This document shows positions 17,740 through 24,752 of a DNA stretch of 64,000 bases, piece by piece. Below the pieces are notes generated by a model. It saw only the letters and a list, made by a program, of their open reading frames with translations. It made no database searches and had not been told where the DNA came from. The position numbers and the translations under genes are program-made. Within the stretch, counting starts at the first letter, position 1. Each line of letters opens with the position of its first letter. This DNA comes from Gloeothece verrucosa PCC 7822 (GTDB lineage: Bacteria > Cyanobacteriota > Cyanobacteriia > Cyanobacteriales > Microcystaceae), in assembly GCF_000147335.1 (NCBI RefSeq), contig NC_014534.1, positions 218,773-282,772 of the forward strand, read 5' to 3'.

Positions 17740-17990
17740 AAAGTTGCTTTTAGGTGATTTTTGAGCATTAACTTATTTATACTTGTTTTTATTGGTATTT
17801 TCGTTGGAAGTTGTTGATCGCTGAAACTCTTATTTTTTGGTTGTATCCCACGTAATGCTTTATCTGACTGGTTTTGAGGAGTGTGCTTTAAGGGCTTGTT
17901 GAGAATTAATAGCGATAATTTTCTCGTTTTTTTCTATCCTACGAATTTTTGCTGTAGAATGAAGTCAGAGCAAGCCTTTTAGAAGGTAGC
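17740..17990 (+). promoter_or_regulatory. CRISPR leader, array 1
   Basis: The 250 bases before the first repeat match the sequence before array 2 in order: CGCTGAAAC, a GACTGGTTTTGAGGAG-like segment, then AGAATG and TTCTAGAAGGTAGCC-like sequence right at the array. The shared leader shows that both arrays are transcribed on the plus strand and extended at the left end. Confidence 0.65.
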
Positions 17991-18317
17991 CTTTTCTCTT
18001 AGGAGAAAACTAACAGAATGGAAACACTGTTTTTACGTGGCGCTCAGAGTACGCAGATCTTTTCTCTTAGGAGAAAACTAACAGAATGGAAACTTGCCAT
18101 TCCTGGCAGTGTGTGAACATATTCCTGCAAACTTTTCTCTTAGGAGAAAACTAACAGAATGGAAACAGCATTAAGTGCCTCTATTTGAGAGGCTTCTAGA
18201 AACACTTTTCTCTTAGGAGAAAACTAACAGAATGGAAACTGTGCAGACTGCATAGCCACATATAACACCCTATTATTTAATTCTTTTCTCTTAGGAGAAA
18301 ACTAACAGAATGGAGAG
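17991..18317 (+). CRISPR. CRISPR array 1, 5 repeats of 35 nt, 4 spacers
   Basis: Repeats start at 17991, 18059, 18132, 18205 and 18283. Each has 35 bases beginning CTTTTCTCTTAGGAGAAAAC and ending AACAGAATGGAAAC. The internal stem TTTTCTC/GAGAAAA is perfect with loop TTAG. The last repeat is altered at its 3' end (GGAGAG for GGAAAC), which marks the old, leader-distal end. Spacers are 33, 38, 38 and 43 bases. The array lies just upstream of RT-Cas1/Cas2. The 3' end GAAAC resembles the usual type III crRNA tag region. Confidence 0.97.
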
Positions 18318-18541
18318 GATAAGTAAAAAACTTATCCTTTTTTTAATTGAAAAAATAATTACTAAAACCTAGATAAAAATAAGCCCACTTAACTCAGTTA
18401 CGAACTCAGTTACCAACTCAGGTCAAAAAATTTCAACTCAGGGATGAACTCAAATATACCTTTGCGATGATGGAATCAACGTAAAGCAAAGGAGTGCAAA
18501 AACTTGATTTCGAGTATTAACCCTAAATTTTCCTTAAAACT
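18318..18541. other. spacer between array 1 and RT-Cas1
   Basis: AT-rich. Contains a T-run after GGATAAG...CTTATCC (about 18317-18343), a hairpin-like sequence that probably terminates the array transcript, then three tandem variants of the word AACTCAG. Confidence 0.4.
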
Positions 18542-20557
18542 ATGCAATTTCCTCTAAACGAACTCTATTACGCTTGGGAACAAGTACGTCGAGGAAGTCC
18601 ATCCCCTGGAATTGATGGGATAACAACCGACTTATTTGCTGGAGTCAAAAAAGACGAATTAATTCGACTGCAACAGGAACTAATCGAAGAAATCTATCAA
18701 CCTTATCCCGCTAGAGGCTTTTATCTGCCCAAAAATAACGGAGATAAACGCTTACTCGGAATTCCCACAGTGCGAGATCGCGTAGTGCAACGGTGGTTAC
18801 TCGAAGAGATGTATTTACCCCTAGAGGAAGTCTTTACCGACTGTAGTTATGCTTACCGTCCAGGACGCGGCATCCAAATGGCAGTAAAACATCTCTATTA
18901 CTACTACCAAATTCAGCCCAAATGGATTATTAAATCTGATATTCGCTCATTTTTTGATAGTCTCAATTGGTCGATACTTCTAAGCACCCTAGAACACCTA
19001 AAACTAGACCCAATTATCCAACAACTGGTAGAACAACAACTCAAATCCGGTATTGTTCTCAACGGTCGTTATTTTCCCCGAAACCAAGGGGTACTACAAG
19101 GTGCAGTGTTATCGGGAGCATTAGCCAACCTGTATCTGAGTGAATTTGACCGAAAATGCTTAGAAAAAGGCATTAATCTTGTCCGTTACGGAGATGACTT
19201 TGTAGCCGCTTGTCATAGTCTTGGGGAAGCTGAACGAACCCTGAATTTAATCACCCAATGGTTAGATCGGATTTATCTGCAACTTCACCCAAAAAAGACA
19301 GAAATCTACGCCCCAGACCAAGAATTTACCTTTCTCGGTTATCTATTCAAAAAAGGACAGGTTTATGCGCCCCTACCGCCAGAACCTCGTAAAAAAGGCT
19401 ATCCTCTAGACCCTTCGGGAATGCCGCGACGACCTCGGCCAATTTACATCCATTCATTCCTCTCCCAACCCCCAAAAATCTGTTCCCTCAAACCCAAAAC
19501 CTCAACTCAACCCAAGATTTTAACCAACCCAAAACATTACTTTGTTGACACCATGACTACTTTATATATTACCGACCAAGGTTCCTATCTCAAAGCACAA
19601 GGCTATCAATTCCATATTTTCTATCAGCGTGAGTTACGCTGTAAAATTCCCGTCAATCAAGTCAGCCATATTGTACTATTTGGTTGCTGCAATATTACTC
19701 ATGGTGCGGTGCGATTAGCTCTTACTCGTCGAATTCCCCTATTATATCTGTCCCAACGGGGTCGCTATTTCGGGCGCTTGGAAACCGAAGGACAAGCCAA
19801 GGTCGAGTATCTTTCCCAACAGGTAAAGCGGGCAGAAAATTCTGAATTTACCCGTTTACAGGCAGAAAACATTGTCCGAGCCAAGCTCAATAACTCAAGA
19901 GTTTTATTGATGCGTTTAAACCGTCGTCGCTCTAATTCTTCAGTTAAACAAGCCATTGCCAACCTAGAGAAATTAAGAGATAATCTACCCTTAGCAAACA
20001 CAATGGATGAATTACGGGGTTATGAAGGAAAAGCGGCTACAGTATACTTTCAAGCCTTGGGTTCTCTATTCCAAGCTCCTTTTACCTTTGAAAAACGCAG
20101 CAAGCGGCCTCCTACTGACCCTGTAAACAGCTTACTGAGTCTAGGATACACCCTTCTGAGTCAAAATATGCACTCCTTTGTAGAAGCGATGGGATTGCAT
20201 ACCCATTTCGGCAACCTTCATGTTCCTCGAAATAACCATCCTGCCTTAGTTTCTGACTTAATTGAGGAATTTCGCGCCCCATTAGTCGATTCTTTGGTGG
20301 TTTATTTGGTTAATAAAAAGATTTTTACCCCAGAAGATTTTACGCCGCCTGATGGACGTAACGGAGTCTATTTACATCCAGATTCCTTGAAAAAGTTCCT
20401 TAAGCATTGGGAAGAAAAGCTACACAGTGAAATAACTCATCCTTACACCCAATATAAGGTCAGTATGCGCCGTTGCTTAGAACTACAAGTAAGAGAATAC
20501 ATCGCCTGTTTGATGGGAGATACAGACGGATATCGGCCTATGCTTTGGGCCAAGTAA
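18542..20557 (+). CDS. cas1: reverse transcriptase-Cas1 fusion
   Basis: Residues 1-280 are a group II intron-like reverse transcriptase: SPGIDGITTDLF, RPLGIP-like KRLLGIPTVRDRVVQ, SYAYRPGRG, QGAVLSGALANLYL and the catalytic YGDD (216-219). A proline-rich linker follows, and Cas1 begins at about residue 338 (MTTLYITDQGSYLKAQG). Its metal-site candidates are Glu495 (YEGKAA), His566 (NNHPAL) and Asp572/Glu575 (DLIEEFR). RT-Cas1 proteins acquire spacers from RNA in type III systems (established for related systems). Cas2 follows after 25 bases. Both halves look intact, so the enzyme is probably active. Confidence 0.95.
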   Translation: MQFPLNELYYAWEQVRRGSPSPGIDGITTDLFAGVKKDELIRLQQELIEEIYQPYPARGFYLPKNNGDKRLLGIPTVRDRVVQRWLLEEMYLPLEEVFTDCSYAYRPGRGIQMAVKHLYYYYQIQPKWIIKSDIRSFFDSLNWSILLSTLEHLKLDPIIQQLVEQQLKSGIVLNGRYFPRNQGVLQGAVLSGALANLYLSEFDRKCLEKGINLVRYGDDFVAACHSLGEAERTLNLITQWLDRIYLQLHPKKTEIYAPDQEFTFLGYLFKKGQVYAPLPPEPRKKGYPLDPSGMPRRPRPIYIHSFLSQPPKICSLKPKTSTQPKILTNPKHYFVDTMTTLYITDQGSYLKAQGYQFHIFYQRELRCKIPVNQVSHIVLFGCCNITHGAVRLALTRRIPLLYLSQRGRYFGRLETEGQAKVEYLSQQVKRAENSEFTRLQAENIVRAKLNNSRVLLMRLNRRRSNSSVKQAIANLEKLRDNLPLANTMDELRGYEGKAATVYFQALGSLFQAPFTFEKRSKRPPTDPVNSLLSLGYTLLSQNMHSFVEAMGLHTHFGNLHVPRNNHPALVSDLIEEFRAPLVDSLVVYLVNKKIFTPEDFTPPDGRNGVYLHPDSLKKFLKHWEEKLHSEITHPYTQYKVSMRRCLELQVREYIACLMGDTDGYRPMLWAK

Positions 20558-20582
20558 TTTAAAGGCAATACCTCAGAGTTAG

Positions 20583-20873
20583 ATGACGAACAAAACACTT
20601 TACCTAGTTTGTTACGACATTGTACAGGATAGCCGTCGGAATCGGGTGTCTAAGTTATTGGAAGCTTATGGTTGTCGTGTCCAAAAATCTGTTTTCGAGA
20701 TTTTAGCCGCTAAATCCCAATACGACAAGTTAAAACACAAGCTGGAAAAAATGCTCAATTTAGACGAGGATCAACTACGTTTTTATATTATTCCTGAGCA
20801 TTCCCGAAGCAAGACTCTTATTTTAGGCATTCAACCCGATTTTTACGTTGATGACACTGCCTTTATTATTTAA
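20583..20873 (+). CDS. cas2: Cas2 endonuclease-fold protein
   Basis: At 96 residues this is the normal Cas2 size, with the ferredoxin-like start LYLVCYDIVQDSRRNRVSK, where the Asp after VCY is the conserved acidic residue, and GCRVQKSVFEI in strand 2. Cas2 pairs with Cas1 as the structural core of the spacer-integration complex. It follows the RT-Cas1 gene on the same strand and is probably cotranscribed. No other adaptation gene (Cas4) is present. Confidence 0.95.
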   Translation: MTNKTLYLVCYDIVQDSRRNRVSKLLEAYGCRVQKSVFEILAAKSQYDKLKHKLEKMLNLDEDQLRFYIIPEHSRSKTLILGIQPDFYVDDTAFII

Positions 20874-20900
20874 TTTTTTCCTCCAAACAACAACAACATA

Positions 20901-21209
20901 ATGGGAGTCTCCACAAAAAAACAAATGAAACAGGAAAGAGCGCCGCCTTCAATTCCGTTATTTAGCCTACAATTCACCCATAAAGCTCAAAAACAACTCA
21001 AATCTTTATCTCCTCAAGTCCGTCAGCAATACCAGAAGGCATTTCATCTGCTTTCAACTCAAGGAACTCATTACCGAAGTTTAAGAACTCACCGTTATCA
21101 ACAAAAAAAAAGCACAATTTGGGGATCTTCTGCTTCTATGTTCCTTCGTTTTTACTGGAAATATCAAGACTCTTCTGTTATTCTCATTATTTTTTTGGGT
21201 TCTCATTAA
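20901..21209 (+). CDS. RelE/ParE-like small basic protein beside Cas2
   Basis: The protein is 102 residues and basic (pI high by Lys/Arg content). LQFTHKAQKQLKSLSPQVRQ is the typical start of RelE/ParE-fold toxins, followed by LRTHRYQQKKSTIWGSSAS and RFYWKYQDSSVILIIFLGSH, matching the late strands and the final His. No antitoxin gene with a matching fold lies next to it. It is 27 bases from cas2 and in the same direction. It may be a CRISPR-linked toxin or a domesticated RNA-binding accessory; function inferred from fold pattern only. Confidence 0.6.
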   Translation: MGVSTKKQMKQERAPPSIPLFSLQFTHKAQKQLKSLSPQVRQQYQKAFHLLSTQGTHYRSLRTHRYQQKKSTIWGSSASMFLRFYWKYQDSSVILIIFLGSH

Positions 21210-21302
21210 TAATTAGTTAGACATAGTTAAGCCTGAAAAAACCGGCACAGGAAACAGAGAAAAGCTGACGGGTTGAGGAATTTCGTCACCAATTGAAAGA
21301 CA

Positions 21303-21845
21303 ATGATCATGTATCAACAAAAAGCCTCATCCATAGACCTATATTCTAGCGATTACCGCGAAGCTTTATCAGATTTCGGCGTTGTGTCTCTGATAGAAAA
21401 ATTAGAGCAATTAACTGAAAATCAGTTGCAAAAGCCAGAAATTGAGCAATTAACTAGACTATTAATTCAGCAACTCATCAATACACTATCTTATGATTGG
21501 ATAGATTCTTATCTCAATGTTATTGAAAAAGGACAAGGGGACATAATCTCTCATCTTCTTTCCTGCAACCAACACTTACCTATACCTTGGGATAGCCCAT
21601 CTTTTTTCCTCAATGCGGCTAAACCCATGTATGCAGTAGGAACAGTAGTCAGATGGCGAACATTCGATGAACCAGAATTAACGGATTGGGGCATTGTAAT
21701 GGGTCGCTTTTATGGCTATGCTCCAGAAAATGGGCGTTGGATGTGGTGCTATTTAATTTTACTTGATATTGATGCTCCTTCTGCCCTATGGTGTGTGGTA
21801 GATACAGCTTGGGAACAAGATTTAGAGAGATTTGAGGATGAGTAA
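21303..21845 (+). CDS. hypothetical protein of CRISPR neighbourhood, 180 aa
   Basis: A soluble protein with a helical N-terminal half (LIEKLEQLTENQLQKPEIEQL) and a beta-rich C-terminal half rich in Trp and Asp (VGTVVRWRTFDEPELTDWGIVMGRFYGY, residues 115-142). The second half could be a small barrel. No family name recalled. It overlaps the next HTH gene by eight bases, so they are one unit, placed between cas2 and array 2. Function unknown. Confidence 0.6.
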   Translation: MIMYQQKASSIDLYSSDYREALSDFGVVSLIEKLEQLTENQLQKPEIEQLTRLLIQQLINTLSYDWIDSYLNVIEKGQGDIISHLLSCNQHLPIPWDSPSFFLNAAKPMYAVGTVVRWRTFDEPELTDWGIVMGRFYGYAPENGRWMWCYLILLDIDAPSALWCVVDTAWEQDLERFEDE

Positions 21846-22134
21846 ACAAAAACCTTTGCGTTATCGAGAACGAAAGTTGCTGAGGGTTTATGCTCACTGT
21901 GAATTATCCATGACTCCTCAAGCATTTTATGGCAAATGGGACGTAAATTACGAACAAATAGCGGAAATTTGTCATCGTTCCTTGTCTACTGTTCGAGGAT
22001 GGTTTCAACAAGGAGAATATTATCGCTCTCCTAATTCTAGCGATTTACGGCATTTAGCCATGATGGATTTTATCTGGCAAGAGTTTGAGGCAATTCCTGA
22101 TGAATTATGGCAAAAATTATGCAATTCAGATTAA
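21838..22134 (+). CDS. HTH protein of CRISPR neighbourhood, 98 aa
   Basis: The pattern YRERKLLRVYAHCELSMTP, then VNYEQIAEICHRSLSTVRGWF, is a helix-turn-helix of a type common in cyanobacterial genomes, often near CRISPR loci (family recollection). The ATG at 21838 lies inside the end of the preceding gene (coupled translation); a TTG at 21832 is in frame. It may be a local transcription regulator of the cas operon; this is inference. Confidence 0.6.
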   Translation: MSKQKPLRYRERKLLRVYAHCELSMTPQAFYGKWDVNYEQIAEICHRSLSTVRGWFQQGEYYRSPNSSDLRHLAMMDFIWQEFEAIPDELWQKLCNSD

Positions 22135-22196
22135 AGCATTTTTGTCAATATCACCCTGATATTTTTTTGAGGAATGAATTTGCCTAAAGTGTGAGT

Positions 22197-22231
22197 ATTC
22201 CTAATCTTTAGGAAACTAATAGAATGGAAAC
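22197..22231 (+). repeat. orphan degenerate CRISPR repeat
   Basis: A 35-base unit whose 3' half (ACTAATAGAATGGAAAC) equals the array repeats and whose 5' half differs but still forms a perfect stem (TTCCTAA/TTAGGAA, three-base loop). It is followed, 27 bases later, by AGGAGAAAGCTAAT (22259-22272), which equals part of the last repeat of array 2. There is no third repeat. It lies 900 bases before array 2. Confidence 0.8.
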
Positions 22232-22257
22232 ATAACCCATTTGAACAGGAAAACATG

Positions 22258-22288
22258 GAGGAGAAAGCTAATTACCTGTTTTCTCCTC
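22258..22288. terminator. hairpin between convergent genes, overlapping a partial repeat
   Basis: GAGGAGAAA (22258-22266) pairs with TTTCTCCTC (22280-22288), a perfect nine-base stem with a 13-base loop. The T-content after it is moderate. It could end transcription of the HTH gene or of the minus-strand membrane-protein gene. It also covers the partial CRISPR repeat, so a small-RNA role is possible. Confidence 0.4.
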
Positions 22289-22310
22289 TTAATTATAAGT
22301 AAATGTTTGA

Positions 22311-22820
22311 TTATTTTTCGTAGCTTCCGGTTATTAGTGAAATCATAATATCATTAAGTAATCTACCTCTAAAGTTAGTCACAATTGTATTACGTTTTTC
22401 GTTCAGTAAACGCATTTTATCGTCGGGGATTCTTCCTAAGTTGGGAGGAGAATAAATAATAAGTGGTACTCGATCTTTTTTCTGACTTAAAATATCATCA
22501 ATATCATTCTCCCAATCATGCCAAAACACTAAATACAAAGAGACATTTTCCGAACGTCCAATATCACTTTTATCGCTAATATAAATAATATTGATCCGTG
22601 TAAACAAACCAGAATCTTTCAATAAATTTGTTAAGATAGATAAATGCTCCCCTTTAGCAAAAATGGCAATGCGACTTTTGGCTAATCCATTTCCAAGTCT
22701 CAACAGTACAGGTAAAATACCTCTAACCCATAAAATTATTCCTTTCACAGTAATAATAATTACTATGATGGTGCTGATATAACCAAAAATATCTAAAATA
22801 TGTTTGATTTTGTTTATCAT
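22311..22820 (-). CDS. single-pass membrane protein with Rossmannoid-like cytoplasmic domain
   Basis: A strong membrane helix occupies residues 12-32 (FGYISTIIVIIITVKGIIL). The remaining 120 residues alternate strands and helices: RIAIFAKGEHLSILTNLL, INIIYISDKSDIG, VSLYLVFWHD, VPLIIYSPPNLGRIPDDK and a final helix. This order resembles the C-terminal half of the TIR protein on the other side of array 2. It is transcribed against the cas genes and sits between the orphan repeat and the array 2 leader. A role as membrane effector of the type III system is inference; no CARF, SAVED or nuclease motif is visible. Confidence 0.6.
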   Translation of the reverse strand: MINKIKHILDIFGYISTIIVIIITVKGIILWVRGILPVLLRLGNGLAKSRIAIFAKGEHLSILTNLLKDSGLFTRINIIYISDKSDIGRSENVSLYLVFWHDWENDIDDILSQKKDRVPLIIYSPPNLGRIPDDKMRLLNEKRNTIVTNFRGRLLNDIMISLITGSYEK

Positions 22821-22904
22821 AATAGTAAACAGGGCAGGAATTTATTTATAAATTAATATAATTTTTCATTGTAACATAAGTTACATAAGAATAACTTGCG
22901 GCAT

Positions 22905-23096
22905 TAAAGCTGTTTTTGCGAAGGATACTGAAAATCGCTGAAACCATCATTCTTTCGTTCTATCCGTCGATGGCTTACCCGGACTGGGTTTGGAGGTTTT
23001 TGAGCATCAATTTTTCGCTATGAATCGGGTTATTTTTTTTATCCGTCGCAAATGGGCGGTAGAATGTAGGTAGGGAGAGCGTTCTAGAAGGTAGCC
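22905..23096 (+). promoter_or_regulatory. CRISPR leader, array 2
   Basis: This segment matches the leader of array 1 at several blocks in the same order (CGCTGAAAC, GGACTGGGTTTGGAGG, AGAATG, TTCTAGAAGGTAGCC). It joins the first repeat directly. The conserved last 15 bases are the likely integration-recognition segment for RT-Cas1/Cas2. Confidence 0.65.
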
Positions 23097-23577
23097 CTTT
23101 TCCTCTTAGGAGGAAGCTAATAGAATGGAAACTTCATCTTCTGGTATCTCCTCTATCCTTAGCATCTGCTTTTCCTCTTAGGAGGAAGCTAATAGAATGG
23201 AAACTTATAGTTCCCTCCACTTATTAATGCCATCTCTCCTGTCAACTTTTCCTCTTAGGAGGAAGCTAATAGAATGGAAACCCTGACAAGCAAGCAACGA
23301 TATCTCCTTTGATTGTTTGCTTTTCCTCTTAGGAGGAAGCTAATAGAATGGAAACTCCACAGAAGAAGGTAAAGTCTTCCTGCGCCCTCTTATCTTTTCC
23401 TCTTAGGAGGAAGCTAATAGAATGGAAACCCAGTATTCAAATTGGAGGTTCTCTAGCTCCAAAATAACTTTTCCTCTTAGGAGGAAGCTAATAGAATGGA
23501 AACTCCTTGGCAGAATCTTGGCGGCTTATAGAATCAAAAGTTTTTTCCTCTTAGGAGAAAGCTAATAGAATGGAAAC
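23097..23577 (+). CRISPR. CRISPR array 2, 7 repeats of 36 nt, 6 spacers
   Basis: Repeats start at 23097, 23169, 23246, 23320, 23394, 23468 and 23542. Each has 36 bases beginning CTTTTCCTCTTAGGAGGAAG and ending TAATAGAATGGAAAC. Spacers are 36, 41, 38, 38, 38 and 38 bases. The last repeat has AGGAGAAAGC for AGGAGGAAGC and T for the first C, so it is the leader-distal end. Compared with array 1 the repeat gains one base on each side of the stem, keeping the hairpin. Confidence 0.97.
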
Positions 23578-23811
23578 GATAATTCTATATTTGTGAATGC
23601 AGTAAATAAATAAATTCTCAAAAAATAGAGTATTATTCTAGTGCCAATAATCCCGTTAACTTGATGGGAGCTATCGTTGATGCCGCTTATGTCCTTAAAA
23701 GTTTGCATAGATAAAGAAAAATAAAGATGACTAGACAAGACAAACTGTTTTATTTATCATCATAAAAACGCAATAACGTAATGTTCAGATTTTAGTTGAG
23801 GAGATTTGTCA
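23578..23811. other. spacer between array 2 and the TIR gene
   Basis: AT-rich sequence without a gene. GAGGAG at 23798-23803, eight bases before ATG, is the ribosome binding site of the TIR gene. Confidence 0.5.
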
Positions 23812-24654
23812 ATGAAAGTCTTTATTAGTTGGTCAGGAAAAACCAGTCGTCAAATTGCTGAAAGTTTCAGAGAATTACTTCCTTATATGTTTGAAAGAAT
23901 ACAACCCTTTGCTTCATTTGAAGATATAAAAAAAGGAGAACAAGGAATTCAAAAAATTCTGCAAGAATTGGAAAATAGCAAATTTGGTATTATTTGCCTT
24001 ACCCAAGAAAGTCTTAATTCTCCTTGGTTGAACTTTGAAGCAGGTGCATTAGCAAAAACCCGTGATAGTCAACTTTATACCTTTCTTTTTGGTATTACTC
24101 GCCAAGACTTAAATTTTAGTCCTCTGAGAGATTTTCAATCGACTTATTATGATAAAGCCGATGTTAAACAACTCATGAAAACCATGAATGAGAATTATGA
24201 TTCTCCTCTTAATGAAACCATATTTAATAATAAATTTGATGATTTTTGGATAAAACTTTCAACTAAACTTGACCCAATTTATGAAAGCTTAAAGAAAAAT
24301 GTCACCTTAATTCTTGAAGAACAAGAATTAGTTATTACCCAAGAAATTAATGACATAAAATCCATATTTTCTAATTTAAACTTACAAACTTATTTAATTG
24401 AAGATATTAAAAATATTTCCCTTTCTTCTGACTTAATTATCTATGTTTATAGTAAATCACATCAATCAAAAGATAAACTACAGCAAATAGTTGATTATAT
24501 TAAAACTCAAACTCAACAAGTCAAACCCTCCTTAATTATTTATACTTTAGATAACAAAAGATTAGAAGGAGATGAATGGACAATGGCTAAAGATTACATA
24601 TTTGCTAACTTTCCCCAAACTTTGATTGAGAGATGTAAAGAAGTATTAAAATAA
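23812..24654 (+). CDS. TIR-domain protein with C-terminal sensor-like domain
   Basis: Residues 1-150 form a TIR-like domain: MKVFISWSGKTSRQIAESF, then FASFEDIKKGEQGIQKI, FGIICLTQESLNSPWLNFEAGALAK with candidate catalytic Glu76 (family NADases use this Glu). Residues 165-280 are a second alpha/beta domain (DLIIYVYSKSHQSKDKL, PSLIIYTLDNKRLEGDEW), with an order like the cytoplasmic part of the membrane protein at 22311. The Shine-Dalgarno fixes the ATG at 23812. Lying between array 2 and cmr2, it is a likely ancillary effector that degrades NAD or makes a signal when target RNA is sensed; this is inference. No CARF or SAVED motif is recognisable. Confidence 0.75.
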   Translation: MKVFISWSGKTSRQIAESFRELLPYMFERIQPFASFEDIKKGEQGIQKILQELENSKFGIICLTQESLNSPWLNFEAGALAKTRDSQLYTFLFGITRQDLNFSPLRDFQSTYYDKADVKQLMKTMNENYDSPLNETIFNNKFDDFWIKLSTKLDPIYESLKKNVTLILEEQELVITQEINDIKSIFSNLNLQTYLIEDIKNISLSSDLIIYVYSKSHQSKDKLQQIVDYIKTQTQQVKPSLIIYTLDNKRLEGDEWTMAKDYIFANFPQTLIERCKEVLK

Positions 24655-24752
24655 AAAACAAATACAAAAAAAATAAGATATTTCTTAACATAATCCGCGA
24701 AAAAAACAAATTATAATGGATGAGTGGTGAACTTTCATAAATAAATTAAAAG

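Noticed and set aside
22189..22300. Calling this a third CRISPR array
   Set aside because: Only one full repeat is present; the second match is partial, so it does not meet the definition.
17991..23577. Spacers matching another part of this window (self-targeting)
   Set aside because: By eye I found no long match of any spacer to other parts of the window; a proper search would be needed to exclude it.
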